DNA from: Rhodohalobacter sp. 614A
GTDB lineage: Bacteria; Bacteroidota; Rhodothermia; Balneolales; Balneolaceae
DNA length: 64,000 bases
Direction of reading: 5' to 3'
NCBI RefSeq assembly: GCF_021462415.1
Contig: NZ_JAKEDS010000001.1
Coordinates: 1,026,273-1,090,272, forward strand
Shown here: positions 43,942 to 54,072 of the stretch, in pieces
How the letters are laid out: each line of letters begins with the position of its first letter
How positions within the stretch are numbered: position 1 is the stretch's first letter
The notes under the pieces: model-generated
Told to the model about the DNA's origin: nothing
What the model saw: only the letters and a program-made list of their open reading frames with translations
The model's database searches: none
Program-made: the position numbers and the translations under genes

Positions 43942-45255
43942 TCAATCCTCTTCCTGCCACCGCAAAATTGGATACCCGTCCGCAGTGATCGTCCAGATAT
44001 TTTCCCAGTCAAACTCCGGCATGTTTTCCTGGGCGGACGGGCCTGTGATTTGTTCGGTTGTGAGACTCACGGTTCCATCCGAATTCCCTGCGCCTGTGCC
44101 GGTGTTTACTCCAGTTGCAGTTTTATCCCAATAGCTGGATTCAATCACGCCCTCATTCAAACCGGCAACGCCACCAACTGCTGAGCTAGGCTCACTTGCG
44201 AGTTTACCGGCTGAATATGAGGTAGTGATGGTTCCATCTGCCTTGTTAATGCCTGCAATTCCTCCAATTTTTTCCGCTTCTGAAGATACGTTAAAATCGC
44301 TCAGTGAGTAGGAGTCTTTAATTTCTGCAAGATTTATTGCGGCAATTCCTCCTGAAGCATTACCGAAATCGGAGATCTCACCCGACGAGTAAGAAGCAAC
44401 AATAGATCCAAACAGGTTGTATGCCACCAACCCCCCAGCCGTGGAACCTAAAACATTTCCAGTAGCATACGAATTGGAAATAGTGAAAGTATTGTACGCA
44501 GTCAACCCACCCGCAGTACCCGCTGTAGATATACAACCTGAGGCTCCAGAATTGATGATCTCTCCTGTATTTCCTCCGGCAAGCACTCCGGAGTATCTTG
44601 GGCTGCTAATACTTACATTAGAATATGACTGATCAATGAATCCTGAGTTGTAACCTACAAGACCACCAACATGATTTTTTTCAATGCTGAGGTGGCCGAT
44701 AGATGATGAATTTCGAATGAGGCCGCCATCCCCATTATAACCTACCAGTAATCCTGCCGATTCAATGTCATCGATAATGATGATGATATCATCCGCTTTT
44801 TCAACAGAACTAGTCTGTAATAAAGCATTTGTTGGGATTTTTAAATTATCGCAATTTGGCCCCTGGGATTGTATGAGTTGTACATTCTCAATTATACCGG
44901 CCTTTACAAAACCGAATAAACCGACATTTGAAACACTGAAGCTAAGTTTAATATTGCTAATAGTGTACCCATTGCCATTATAGCTTCCCCGAAAAGGACT
45001 ACCGATATTTCCTATCGGCAGAAAGCCTTTTCCATCATTAAATTCAGCGCTCTCAGAGGCATCAATGTCTTTTACCTGGATGAAGTGTTTGCCAAGATTC
45101 TCCTCCTCCCCAATTTGCTGAAGTTGTTTGGCTGTGGAGATTTGATAAGGGTTTTCTACGGTTCCTTTGCCTCCATCAAATGGATTATCGGAACCAAGGA
45201 TGCCACAGGATGAAATCAGGATAAAACAAAGAAGGAATGGAAGAATTGTTTTCAT
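43942..45255 (-). CDS. Lipoprotein with GLUG-motif repeats (437 aa)
   Basis: A surface or periplasmic lipoprotein: signal PFLLCFILISSCG with the lipobox cysteine. The body is a solenoid of GLUG repeats, recognised by GGLVGYNSGFIDQSYS, GGLTAYNTFTISNSYATG and GGVAGLNEGVIESSYW. An N-terminal DGGKGTVENPYQISTAKQL segment is the usual entry to such proteins, and the C-terminus ends with WTITADGYPILRWQ. These proteins often act in adhesion or surface display; no catalytic site is seen. Base composition is similar to its neighbours. Confidence 0.85.
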   Translation of the reverse strand: MKTILPFLLCFILISSCGILGSDNPFDGGKGTVENPYQISTAKQLQQIGEEENLGKHFIQVKDIDASESAEFNDGKGFLPIGNIGSPFRGSYNGNGYTISNIKLSFSVSNVGLFGFVKAGIIENVQLIQSQGPNCDNLKIPTNALLQTSSVEKADDIIIIIDDIESAGLLVGYNGDGGLIRNSSSIGHLSIEKNHVGGLVGYNSGFIDQSYSNVSISSPRYSGVLAGGNTGEIINSGASGCISTAGTAGGLTAYNTFTISNSYATGNVLGSTAGGLVAYNLFGSIVASYSSGEISDFGNASGGIAAINLAEIKDSYSLSDFNVSSEAEKIGGIAGINKADGTITTSYSAGKLASEPSSAVGGVAGLNEGVIESSYWDKTATGVNTGTGAGNSDGTVSLTTEQITGPSAQENMPEFDWENIWTITADGYPILRWQEED

Positions 45256-45497
45256 GCTTGATGATGTTTCTTAGAATTAGAACCTCTCTCTTCTACATTT
45301 TACATCTTTACTACTTTTTAAACAATTGAAGATAACAGGTATGGAAGTTGTTAGCATTTGAGTGAAGTGAAATTCGGTTAGCATTCGTTTTTCCAGTTAT
45401 CAGATGAGTAACAAGAACTCAAGAATGCTGTTACCAGCCCAATCACTCATTCGATGACTTCACTTCTCAGATCGCATATCTCCAATCTAAAATCAAT

Positions 45498-47132
45498 TTA
45501 CATCCTGTCCGGTGCATCAATTCCCAGAATTCCGAGTCCATTTGCCAGCACTGTTGCGGTGGCTTTAGCGAGGCTGCTTCGGGCATGCATCAGCGCTTCT
45601 TCTTCACCGATAATCCGGCAATCGTGGTAAAACGAGGTGAACGTGGAAGCGAGTTCATTCAGATACGTAATCAGTCGGTGGGGTTCGCGGTGGAGTACGG
45701 CGAGAGAAATGGCCTCAGGAAATGCAATCAGTTTTTTGATGAGTGTAATTTCCGATTCGTGTTTGAGAACGGACAGGTCCACATCATCAGAAAAGTCGGC
45801 AACTTCATCAATTTTTCGAAGGATCGACTGAATTCGTGCATGCGCATACTGAAGGTAGAAAACCGGATTTTTTTCGCTGGCTTCTTTCGCCTGATTTACA
45901 TCAAATTCAAGATGCGTGTTGGGTGATCGCATCAAAAAGAAAAAGCGTGTAACGTCTTCGCCAACTTCATCCATCAGTTCTTCAAGCGTCACAAAATTGG
46001 CTTTTCGGGTACTCATTTTGAACGGCTTGCCGTCTTTCACCAATGTGACAAACTGGTACACCAGAACTTCCACTTTCTCTTTATCATATCCCAGCACTTC
46101 TATGCCGCTTAGCACATCGGGATAGGTGTCAATATGATCGGCGCCAAAAACATCAATACAGAGATTGTATCCACGGTCCAGCTTGTTGGCATGATAAGCG
46201 ATATCCGGTAGCCGATAAGTTGGCTCGCCGGTACTTTTGATCAGAACGGTATCCTGCTCTTTACCAAATTCTGTAGTTTTGAACCAAACGGCGCCGTCTT
46301 TGTCATAAGCGAGATCTTTTTCACGAAGCGTTTTCACCACCTCATCAATAGAGCCATCTTCATATAAAGTGTGCTCGTTAAAATGGGAGTCCATTTCGAT
46401 ATTCATCCGTTTGAGGGTGTTGGAAATATCATCAAAAATGACTGATTCTGCCTTTTCTTTAAAAACCTTTTCGTCTTTTTCACTGGCCAGTTTATCGCCA
46501 TGTTCCTCAATCAATTCTTTTGCAATATCCCGGATGTATTCTCCCTCATATCCTCCTTCCGGGAATTCGAAATCAAGGCCGAGTTCCTCAAGGTAACGTG
46601 CCTGAACACTAAGGCCGAGCATTCTCATTTGGCGCCCGGCGTTGTTGAAGTAATATTCGCGCTGAACATCGGCGCCGGTCCATTCAAGCAGGCGGGAAAC
46701 CGTATCACCCAAAACCGCATTGCGTCCGTGGCCGACCGTAAGTGGTCCGGTTGGGTTGGCACTTACAAACTCCACGAGGCATTTGATGCCGTCATTTTCT
46801 TTCGTCCGGCCGAAATGTTCTCCCGATTTAAGGATTTCTGCAAGCTCATCATACAAGTAGTCCTCGGTATACCTGAAATTGATGAAGCCGGGGCCGGCAA
46901 TTTCAACAGCTTTAATTTTTTGGGGATCCGTTTCAAGATTGGAAATCAAATCTTCCGCAATAGCACGAGGATTTTTCTTAAGAATTTTAGGCAAAACCAT
47001 TGCGATATTTGTAGCGGCATCGCCATGAGAAAGATCCTTTGGAGTCTCAATCTTGATTTGTGGAATTTGGTCCTCGGAAAGCCCGAGCTTCAAAAGTGCT
47101 TCTGAAATCTTTTGCTGTAAATAGGTTTCCAT
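45498..47132 (-). CDS. argS: Arginyl-tRNA synthetase
   Basis: A 544-residue class I synthetase that charges tRNA-Arg. The N-terminal additional domain (EALLKLGLSEDQIPQIKIE) is followed by the HIGH-type motif in SANPTGPLTVGHGRN, ADHIDTYPDVLSGIEVLGYD and the KMSKS equivalent PFKMSTRKANFVTL, then the helical anticodon-binding domain (YLQYAHARIQSILRK) ending with GLGILGIDAPDRM. It stands alone with an upstream gap of about 150 bases to the next gene on the same strand. Confidence 0.96.
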   Translation of the reverse strand: METYLQQKISEALLKLGLSEDQIPQIKIETPKDLSHGDAATNIAMVLPKILKKNPRAIAEDLISNLETDPQKIKAVEIAGPGFINFRYTEDYLYDELAEILKSGEHFGRTKENDGIKCLVEFVSANPTGPLTVGHGRNAVLGDTVSRLLEWTGADVQREYYFNNAGRQMRMLGLSVQARYLEELGLDFEFPEGGYEGEYIRDIAKELIEEHGDKLASEKDEKVFKEKAESVIFDDISNTLKRMNIEMDSHFNEHTLYEDGSIDEVVKTLREKDLAYDKDGAVWFKTTEFGKEQDTVLIKSTGEPTYRLPDIAYHANKLDRGYNLCIDVFGADHIDTYPDVLSGIEVLGYDKEKVEVLVYQFVTLVKDGKPFKMSTRKANFVTLEELMDEVGEDVTRFFFLMRSPNTHLEFDVNQAKEASEKNPVFYLQYAHARIQSILRKIDEVADFSDDVDLSVLKHESEITLIKKLIAFPEAISLAVLHREPHRLITYLNELASTFTSFYHDCRIIGEEEALMHARSSLAKATATVLANGLGILGIDAPDRM

Positions 47133-47280
47133 GAATGGAAAATCAGTATTTGATTAAGTATAAATTGACGGTTTGATAAGGGAATAAATATACAGCTTTC
47201 AATCGCTCATTTCTTATCGAATTATATTTCGATTGCCCATTGGATCCATTTCGTCATCAAAAAAGATTCCGGATAAGTTC

Positions 47281-47841
47281 CTAAAAAAGAGTGGGCTGAT
47301 CGTCACCAGATGCTGTTTTTCTGGCGAAGGACGGATCGGTGTGGAAGAGTTCGAGCATTTCCGGTGTAAAGCGTTTTCCGTAGATTCGGCGGCAAACGCC
47401 TTGCAGGGCTTTTTCTCCATGCTGGGTAATAGAGAGATATCCGTGTTCGTTTTCGTGAACAAACCCAAACTGCCGGATATCATTTACGATTAAATATGCG
47501 AGTTTTGGAGTTACACCGATATTTTTTTCCACGAATTCGCGATGAGGTGGTTCATCTTCTGTAGCAACGAGTATTCCAAGCAGGTTCAATTCAGCCTCCG
47601 TCAATGGATAGCCTTCGGAGTGTTTTGTGAGGAGGCTGTCCCATGCGGCCTGGCTGTAGTAAAGTCCAAACCACCATTTGGCGTTTTTCAGAAGCTTGTG
47701 TGTTACGGCACATGCCAGGTATTTTCCCGGAGCGGCATGGCGGGGTTCGCCACGATCGCGGTACATGCTAACCATGGTTGCGAGATCCAGCTCTTGCAAA
47801 TTGGGTGGATATTTGAAATAAAAATCGGATGCCTTTTCCAT
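47281..47841 (-). CDS. Unknown protein, possible winged-helix C-terminus (186 aa)
   Basis: I do not recognise the family. It is soluble, with no signal or membrane segment. The N-terminal half is helical and aromatic (YYSQAAWDSLLTKHSEGYPL), and the region VTPKLAYLIVNDIRQFGFVHENEHGYLSITQHGEKAL has the helix-helix-hairpin spacing of a winged-helix domain. It lies 111 bases downstream of the Nudix regulator gene on the same strand. A DNA-binding role is only a suggestion. Confidence 0.6.
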   Translation of the reverse strand: MEKASDFYFKYPPNLQELDLATMVSMYRDRGEPRHAAPGKYLACAVTHKLLKNAKWWFGLYYSQAAWDSLLTKHSEGYPLTEAELNLLGILVATEDEPPHREFVEKNIGVTPKLAYLIVNDIRQFGFVHENEHGYLSITQHGEKALQGVCRRIYGKRFTPEMLELFHTDPSFARKTASGDDQPTLF

Positions 47842-47952
47842 AGTTGTACTCCTTGAACGTCACTTTCTAAGATTACAAAAAAATGAGGGGATTTGTTTAA
47901 CGATTTCAGGAATGAGAAGACAAAGAGAAAAAGTGAACATTCATTGAGACAC

Positions 47953-48693
47953 TTACCAAATTCGGCTGAATCCCTGGGCAAGGCTTTGGTCGTATTTTTC
48001 ATCATTAAATGTATAGAGGTATGGCGCTTTATGGGCTCCGCCTTTGCGGGTTTCGTCCAGCCGATTCAGAATTCCATAGCTTAGGATTTTTCGCTGGAAG
48101 TTACCACGGTCCAGTTTTTCACCAAGAATCGTTTCATAGAGCGTGCGAAGTTCTGTCATTGTAAATTTATCGGGGAGAAGTTCTCGTCCCACCGGTTGAA
48201 AACGAAGGCGGTTTTGCAAGGCTTTCAATCCTTTATCTATAATTTTTTGGTGATCGAGAATCAAATCCGGAAGATGTTTCATAGAGACCCATTCGCAATC
48301 TTCGGAGAGAATATCGGGCGAGGGCTTGACTTGGGAAAATTCTACCAAGGCAAAATATCCGATAGTCACAAATCTCTGAAGAAACCAGGCTTCGAGCGAA
48401 GGGGGAATCACTCCGTTTTCAATAAGTTTTTTAGCATGAGAGGGTTCATTTCTGTCTAAATTTCCAAAGAGATGAAACTGCTCAAGATAAATCTCTTCCA
48501 AGCCTGTTCGCTCCTGTAAAATGCGGTTTGCCGCATCAACGATCTCCTCATTTTTTTTGAGAAAACCGCCAGGTACCGCCCATTTTTTCAGGTTGTTAAT
48601 TTTAAGGAGCAGGATTTTCAGTTCGTCATCTTGAAAACCAAAAATTACGCAGTCGATAGAAAGCCCCGGATGGTATTCGTCAAAAAAATTCAA
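47953..48693 (-). CDS. Nudix-related transcriptional regulator (NrtR/AraR type)
   Basis: A 246-residue protein with an N-terminal Nudix fold (about 10-130) and a C-terminal winged helix (about 160-225; DKFTMTELRTLYETILGEKL, FQRKILSYGILNRL). The Nudix box is broken: GFLKKNEEIVDAANRILQ lacks the REUxEE glutamates, with E replaced at two positions, as in regulators that bind a ligand instead of hydrolysing one. NrtR-type members control NAD or sugar genes; in Bacteroidota some act on arabinose or xylose. The divergent GH3 gene 71 bases away is the obvious target, and a TGTC-N5-GACA site lies between. Confidence 0.82.
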   Translation of the reverse strand: MNFFDEYHPGLSIDCVIFGFQDDELKILLLKINNLKKWAVPGGFLKKNEEIVDAANRILQERTGLEEIYLEQFHLFGNLDRNEPSHAKKLIENGVIPPSLEAWFLQRFVTIGYFALVEFSQVKPSPDILSEDCEWVSMKHLPDLILDHQKIIDKGLKALQNRLRFQPVGRELLPDKFTMTELRTLYETILGEKLDRGNFQRKILSYGILNRLDETRKGGAHKAPYLYTFNDEKYDQSLAQGFSRIW

Positions 48694-48734
48694 AACAGAA
48701 AAATGGTTTTGAGATTACTAAAAAAAACTTATTA

Positions 48735-48747
48735 TGTCATAAAGACA
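48735..48747. promoter_or_regulatory. Candidate operator between Nudix regulator and GH3 gene
   Basis: TGTC-ATAAA-GACA is an inverted repeat centred in the 71-base divergent gap. Its position, 18 bases before the GH3 start, fits repression by the neighbouring regulator. Short inverted repeats also arise by chance. Confidence 0.4.
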
Positions 48748-48764
48748 CATTAACAATTATTCTT

Positions 48765-51143
48765 ATGAAAAAATACGTATTAATATCGTTCTTTGGTTTG
48801 TTTTTTGTATTTGTTTCGTGTGCAGACCAAGAGCAATCTATAGACCTTAATGAAAACGGAACCATTGAGGCGTATGAAGATGCATCGCTGACGATTCGAG
48901 AGCGGGTAAATGATTTAATTCCACGACTGTCGGTGGAGGAGAAAGCAAATTTAGTGGTGGGCCGTGGATTTAATATGCCTGGAATGGGTGGGCCTCAAAT
49001 TGAAGAGAAGGTACCGGGAGCTGCAGGCTCCACCCGGGTTATTGATTCCCTTGGAATACCCTCCATTGTTCTAGCCGACGGCCCTGCCGGATTACGAATT
49101 ACTCCGATCCGTGAAAACGATTCTACAAATACATATTATGCTACAGCATTTCCAATTGCATCTATGGTGGCTTCTTCCTGGGATGTTGAACTTGCCAAAA
49201 AAGTTGGGGATGCCATGGGAAAAGAGGTGAAAGAATTTGGTGTTGATATCCTGCTGGCACCGGCTCTGAACATTCACCGAAATCCCTTGGGCGGTCGGAA
49301 TTTTGAGTATTACTCTGAAGATCCATTGCTGGCTGGAAAAATGACGGCGGCCGTTGTTAACGGAGTTGAATCAAACGGGGTGGGCACGTCTATCAAACAC
49401 TTTGCAGCAAACAACCAGGAAACCAACCGCATGATGATTAACACGATTGTGGGTGAGCGAGCTCTTCGTGAAATTTACCTGAAAGGATTTGAAATCGCCG
49501 TAAAAGAGTCTCAGCCCTGGACGGTAATGAGTGCGTACAACCAACTGAATGACGCATATGCTTCCCAAAATGAAGAACTCCTAACCGATGTCTTACGCGA
49601 TGACTGGGGATTTGAGGGACTTGTGATGACCGACTGGTTTGCCGGCGACAATCCCGTTGCACAAATGCAGGCCGGTAATGACCTGCTAATGCCGGGATCT
49701 GATCAACAGGTCGACACAATTGTTCAAGCTGTTGAGAACGGAGAATTAAGTGAAGAGATTCTCGACAGGAATGCAGCCCGCGTGCTTGAAGCTGTCTTTA
49801 AATCGCCAACATTTGAAGGCTACGAATACAGCGATCATCCGGATCTTGAAGCGAATGCTGAAATTGCACGACAGGCTGCTACAGAAGGCATGGTTCTCTT
49901 GCAGAATAATGAAGATGCTTTGCCGCTGGACAATACATCCGAGAGAATAGCGGCTTTCGGAAATACCTCGTATGATTTTATCTCCGGCGGGACAGGAAGC
50001 GGGGATGTAAATGAAGCTTATACTATATCGTTAGTCCAGGGTTTGGAATCGGGCGGTTACCAAATTAATACTGCGCTGACAGAAAGTTACAATTCATATC
50101 TCGAAGAGCAGAAAGCGAATCTGCCGCAGCAGAATCCATTTATGCCTTTGCCTACCATTCCAGAAATGGAAGTGAGTGACTCCGACATTCAAGAAGCCGC
50201 AAATAACGCGGATGTTGCTTTCATTACTCTCGGTCGGCATTCCGGGGAGTTAGCAGATTTAGGTGTGGAAGAAGATTTCTACCTCTCAGAGAGAGAACAG
50301 GAGTTGATTGCTAACGTTTCGGAAGCTTTTCACGCTCAAAACAAAAAAGTGATTGTAATTTTGAACATCGGGAGTGTTATTGAAACCGTTAGCTGGAGAG
50401 ATCAGGTGGATGGAATTCTAGTAGCATGGCAGGCCGGACAGGAAGCCGGAAATGCTGTTGCGGATGTCGTTTCAGGAAAAGTGAACCCATCCGGTAAACT
50501 CCCAACTACATTTAGTATGGTGTATGAAGATGTGCCATCAGCCGCAAATTTTCCGGGTGTAGAACTTGCCGAAGAACCCGATGAATTGATGGGTGGTTTC
50601 TCACGAGGTGTAGAATCAGAAGTCATTTATGAGGAAGGTATTTATGTAGGATACCGCTATTTCAGTACTTTTGATGTTGAGCCTGCCTATGAATTTGGTT
50701 ATGGATTATCATACACTGATTTCGAGTACGGCCCGGTTACCCTGAGTTCAGATCAGTTTGAAGATGAAATTACAGTAACGGTGGAAGTTACGAACGCCGG
50801 GGATGTAGCGGGTAAAGAAGTCGTTCAACTATACCTCACCGCACCGGAAGGAGGATTAGACAAACCGGCTTTTGAATTAAAAGCTTTTGCTAAAACCGGC
50901 TTAATGGAACCGGGAGCTTCTCAGGAGTTGGAATTTACTCTCACACCCGATCTTTTAACCTCGTATGATTCCAGTCAATCCGCATGGGTAGCTGCTGCCG
51001 GAGACTATGAAGTTCGCATTGGTGCTTCATCCGAAGATATACGGCAGACTGCAACATTTAGCCTTGATGAAGAACAAGTGGTTGCAAAGACTTCAAAAGC
51101 TCTGTCTCCCTCGCGTGAAATTGATGAACTTTCATCAAATTGA
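48765..51143 (+). CDS. GH3 beta-glucosidase-type lipoprotein (792 aa)
   Basis: An envelope glycosidase of family 3. The lipobox is FVFVSC, and an EF-hand-like segment DLNENGTIEAYED follows at once. The GH3 N-domain carries GVEKS-type helix DVLRDDWGFEGLVMTDWFAG, whose Asp is the catalytic nucleophile. The C-terminal (alpha/beta)6 sandwich and fibronectin-III-like domain are present (GDVAGKEVVQLYLTAPEGG). Likely substrate is a beta-glucan or related oligosaccharide. It is divergent from the Nudix regulator and ends in a strong terminator. Confidence 0.93.
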   Translation: MKKYVLISFFGLFFVFVSCADQEQSIDLNENGTIEAYEDASLTIRERVNDLIPRLSVEEKANLVVGRGFNMPGMGGPQIEEKVPGAAGSTRVIDSLGIPSIVLADGPAGLRITPIRENDSTNTYYATAFPIASMVASSWDVELAKKVGDAMGKEVKEFGVDILLAPALNIHRNPLGGRNFEYYSEDPLLAGKMTAAVVNGVESNGVGTSIKHFAANNQETNRMMINTIVGERALREIYLKGFEIAVKESQPWTVMSAYNQLNDAYASQNEELLTDVLRDDWGFEGLVMTDWFAGDNPVAQMQAGNDLLMPGSDQQVDTIVQAVENGELSEEILDRNAARVLEAVFKSPTFEGYEYSDHPDLEANAEIARQAATEGMVLLQNNEDALPLDNTSERIAAFGNTSYDFISGGTGSGDVNEAYTISLVQGLESGGYQINTALTESYNSYLEEQKANLPQQNPFMPLPTIPEMEVSDSDIQEAANNADVAFITLGRHSGELADLGVEEDFYLSEREQELIANVSEAFHAQNKKVIVILNIGSVIETVSWRDQVDGILVAWQAGQEAGNAVADVVSGKVNPSGKLPTTFSMVYEDVPSAANFPGVELAEEPDELMGGFSRGVESEVIYEEGIYVGYRYFSTFDVEPAYEFGYGLSYTDFEYGPVTLSSDQFEDEITVTVEVTNAGDVAGKEVVQLYLTAPEGGLDKPAFELKAFAKTGLMEPGASQELEFTLTPDLLTSYDSSQSAWVAAAGDYEVRIGASSEDIRQTATFSLDEEQVVAKTSKALSPSREIDELSSN

Positions 51144-51172
51144 GCAACATTTTTTTCAGCGCCAATTCATTA

Positions 51173-51214
51173 AAACCTGCCTGGCATGGCGTACATGTCC
51201 GGGCAGGTTTTTTT
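51173..51214 (+). terminator. Intrinsic terminator after the GH3 gene
   Basis: AAACCTGCC (51173-51181) pairs with GGCAGGTTT (51202-51210), followed by more T. A standard Rho-independent stop. Confidence 0.88.
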
Positions 51215-51359
51215 GAGATCCTTTCTTAGTTCCTGTTTGGCATCTACCTGCTTAAACCGGCTCATTTCAGGTAAATTCTCCCATCATGGAACATAACTGA
51301 ATTCAAACTGCTTATATAGATGTAAAATAGAATTGTGACTTTAAGTATTACATCTATCC

Positions 51360-52358
51360 ATGGAGACAAATCTGGATGTAAACAAGGCTTATGATCTTGT
51401 TGTTGGGAAATTAGAAACATGGCTGAGTACGGCTATCGAGATGCTTCCCAATCTCGCGCTTGCCCTTTTGGTACTGGTACTTTTTTATGTGATTGGTAAA
51501 CTGTTCAGAAAGTTTGTACGAAGGCTTCTCGAAAAAGCCACTACCAATAAAACCGTTATTGATTTGGCCGAGACGGTAATGTCGGTCGTCATAATCGGTA
51601 TCGGTATCTTTTTTGCATTAAGTATTCTAAACCTGGACGGAACAGTTACAAGTCTCCTTGCCGGTGCAGGTATTATAGGTTTGGCTTTAGGTTTTGCATT
51701 TCAGGATATCGCAGCGAATTTCATTTCAGGTACGTTGCTTTCCATCCGGCACCCATTTGGAATCGGCGACATCATAAAGAGCAATGATTATTACGGAACC
51801 GTACAAAAGCTGAATTTGCGGAACACGATTATTAAAACGCCCCAGGGACAAATTGTATACATCCCCAACAAAGTTGTCTATGAAAATCCTTTTACCAACT
51901 ACACGAAAAATTACGAACGCCGAATCGATTTGTCCTGTGGGATTTCTTATGGCGACGACCTGGAAAAAGTTAAAAAAGTGGCAACCGAAGCTGTGTCTTC
52001 CATAGAGAAGCGTGATCAAAGCCGGGATGTTGAGTTTTTCTTTACGGAATTTGGAGACAGTTCCATCAATTTTGTAGTTCGTTTTTGGGTTGATTTTACC
52101 AAGAATCCCGATTTCTGGGCACCACAAAGTGATGCCATTATGGTACTTAAAAAAGCTTTTGATGAAAATGATATCATGATTCCATTCCCAATCAGAACCC
52201 TCGATTTTGGAATTCGCGGCGGTGAAAAACTAGATACCATGTGGGATGGCCAGAAAAAATTAACCGACAATGCAGAGTCTGATTCAGATGGAAAATCAGA
52301 ATCGGACTCCGGCAATGACGGCAAAGCTCAGAAAGAGAAAAAAGGAGAAAAAGAATAA
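51360..52358 (+). CDS. MscS-family mechanosensitive channel (332 aa)
   Basis: A second MscS channel. Helices at about 22-50 and 65-90 precede the pore helix SLLAGAGIIGLALGFAFQDIAANF (gate region with the GAG/GLA pattern) and the beta domain (HPFGIGDIIKSNDYYGTVQKL). The C-terminal domain ends in a long acidic, low-complexity tail of Asp, Ser and Lys residues. This is a closer match to E. coli MscS than the other copy. It stands between GH3 and haem-binding genes with its own leader. Confidence 0.92.
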   Translation: METNLDVNKAYDLVVGKLETWLSTAIEMLPNLALALLVLVLFYVIGKLFRKFVRRLLEKATTNKTVIDLAETVMSVVIIGIGIFFALSILNLDGTVTSLLAGAGIIGLALGFAFQDIAANFISGTLLSIRHPFGIGDIIKSNDYYGTVQKLNLRNTIIKTPQGQIVYIPNKVVYENPFTNYTKNYERRIDLSCGISYGDDLEKVKKVATEAVSSIEKRDQSRDVEFFFTEFGDSSINFVVRFWVDFTKNPDFWAPQSDAIMVLKKAFDENDIMIPFPIRTLDFGIRGGEKLDTMWDGQKKLTDNAESDSDGKSESDSGNDGKAQKEKKGEKE

Positions 52359-52379
52359 ACCTCTTCAGCGAGAACGTTC

Positions 52380-52871
52380 TCAATTATCCATTGTGGCAGA
52401 AGTATCCGCTTCTTGCTGCAACGAACTTCTCAAATTTCTGACCCAGGCAGTAAACTCATCACGTTGCTCATCCGTCAGCCGGGCATCTGCATGCGCCCAG
52501 GTGTAGGATGGAAGAGGCATATGTTCATCCTCGACCATCTCAATCATCTCATCCAAAAGGTGATCCGCATCACCCGCGTCATAATCTTCCCACAGGGACA
52601 GATTCATCTCATCTCTGCCTTCTTCAATATGGCTCTCAAGCCACCAACCGGCCGGCTGTATGTTAGAATACCACGGATAGACTGTTTCGTAAGAATGGCA
52701 ATCATAACAGGCAGTTCGGAAGATATTTTCAACCTCAGTGGGTGGTTCGTAAATGGTGAGGAAGTCACCAGATGTATCATAATCGGGTACGGATTTGTCC
52801 ACTCCAAAAAACTGGATAACAATAAAGATAACAAGAAGAAACAGAAGGGCGTATTTGAGAAAAGATTTCAT
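52380..52871 (-). CDS. Membrane-anchored haem-binding domain protein (163 aa)
   Basis: An N-terminal membrane helix (LKYALLFLLVIFIVIQFFG) anchors a periplasmic haem-binding domain (PF14376 type). The CxxCH motif is TACYDCHSYETVYPWYSN (Cys55, Cys58, His59), the WYSNIQPAGWWLESHI stretch and EMIEMVEDEHMPLPSY with conserved Met and His supply the other ligand. It could transfer electrons or sense redox state. The gene converges on MscS, 21 bases from its stop. Confidence 0.88.
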   Translation of the reverse strand: MKSFLKYALLFLLVIFIVIQFFGVDKSVPDYDTSGDFLTIYEPPTEVENIFRTACYDCHSYETVYPWYSNIQPAGWWLESHIEEGRDEMNLSLWEDYDAGDADHLLDEMIEMVEDEHMPLPSYTWAHADARLTDEQRDEFTAWVRNLRSSLQQEADTSATMDN

Positions 52872-53027
52872 CGTAAATCGGGTTTGTTTAAAAGGTCCTG
52901 TTAAGCGGAGTATTTCAAAACTCAGTTTCCCGCGATAATTGTAATCAAAGAAATTGTATTCCTCGATAGTATAACTATTTTAACATTTTGATAGATTCAG
53001 ACAAAATTTCCAAAACAAACAAAACAA

Positions 53028-53945
53028 ATGACGTACGATATTGTACTCTGTATGCATCCATCGCACAAGAATATTGCGGTGAAGACCATTAAGTCTCTTC
53101 AATATTTTTTGGATGGGCAGAAATTTTTTGTGATCACATCTCAGGATGCTTTTACAGCTCTCAAAGAAAAAGTTGATAGAAATGTGCCTCTTTATTTTGT
53201 GGATGAAAATACTTTAATCGAAGATTTTGATTTGTCTGAGGTGAAAAAAGCTATGCTGGAGGAAATGGGTAGAAATGACAGGGCCAACTGGTATTTTCAA
53301 CAGTATTTAAAAATGGCTGTTGCGCTTCATCCCGAAATTGGTGACTACTATTTGATTTGGGATAGCGATACTCTCTTACTCAGGCGAATTGAATTTTTTG
53401 ATGAGTCCGGAAAAATCCTTTTCAATCCAATGAAAGGCGGCAGCCAATCGTATTTTGATCTGATTAAAGATGCTTTGGGGATTGAAAGACAAGTGGAATA
53501 TTCATTTATCAATGAGCATTTAATGATCAAAAAAGCCTTAATGGTTGATTTGATTCATACTCTTGAGGAGAAAGCTCCGGAAAATATGTCGTGGGTCCGG
53601 TATTTAATTCATTCAATGGGAAGGCAAAAATTCAGTTATTTGGGATTTAGTGAATTCGAAACATATGGAAATTTTGCGGCTTACCATCACAAAGACATGT
53701 ACAAACCCCGGGTTTTAAAAACAGCACGTGCCGGCGCCGAATTTTTCGGGATGAACCCTGATAAATATGATTATTTCCGATTGATGCGTAACGGTTATTC
53801 ACTGATATCGTTTGAGTTCAGGCATCGCACATCCACTTTTAAGGTTATTAAAGAAAAGATGAAGTCGCGGGTTTACTATTACAAATATCAGGTGAAAGGA
53901 GAGAATAAAGCCTTGCGTCATAATGCAATTCAAATGAGTAATTGA
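53028..53945 (+). CDS. DUF6492-like putative glycosyltransferase (305 aa)
   Basis: A cytosolic protein with a GT-A-like start (YDIVLCMHPSHKNIAVKTIKS) and a DxD-type motif in YYLIWDSDTLLLRRI near residue 115. Later it has YSFINEHLMIKKALM and GNFAAYHHKDMY. No signal or membrane segment. It may add a sugar to a surface glycan, but the acceptor is unknown. It stands alone between the haem-binding and GH3 genes. Confidence 0.65.
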   Translation: MTYDIVLCMHPSHKNIAVKTIKSLQYFLDGQKFFVITSQDAFTALKEKVDRNVPLYFVDENTLIEDFDLSEVKKAMLEEMGRNDRANWYFQQYLKMAVALHPEIGDYYLIWDSDTLLLRRIEFFDESGKILFNPMKGGSQSYFDLIKDALGIERQVEYSFINEHLMIKKALMVDLIHTLEEKAPENMSWVRYLIHSMGRQKFSYLGFSEFETYGNFAAYHHKDMYKPRVLKTARAGAEFFGMNPDKYDYFRLMRNGYSLISFEFRHRTSTFKVIKEKMKSRVYYYKYQVKGENKALRHNAIQMSN

Positions 53946-54072
53946 TCAAACTCGCTCATTTTCCAGTCAGTCATTTCGGCTGAAAATCAGACATCTTTTA
54001 CATCAAAGCTTACAAAAGATTTTTTTTGAAGTATATTGAAAATGTATGAATGATTAACAAATGGGGGAAAAC

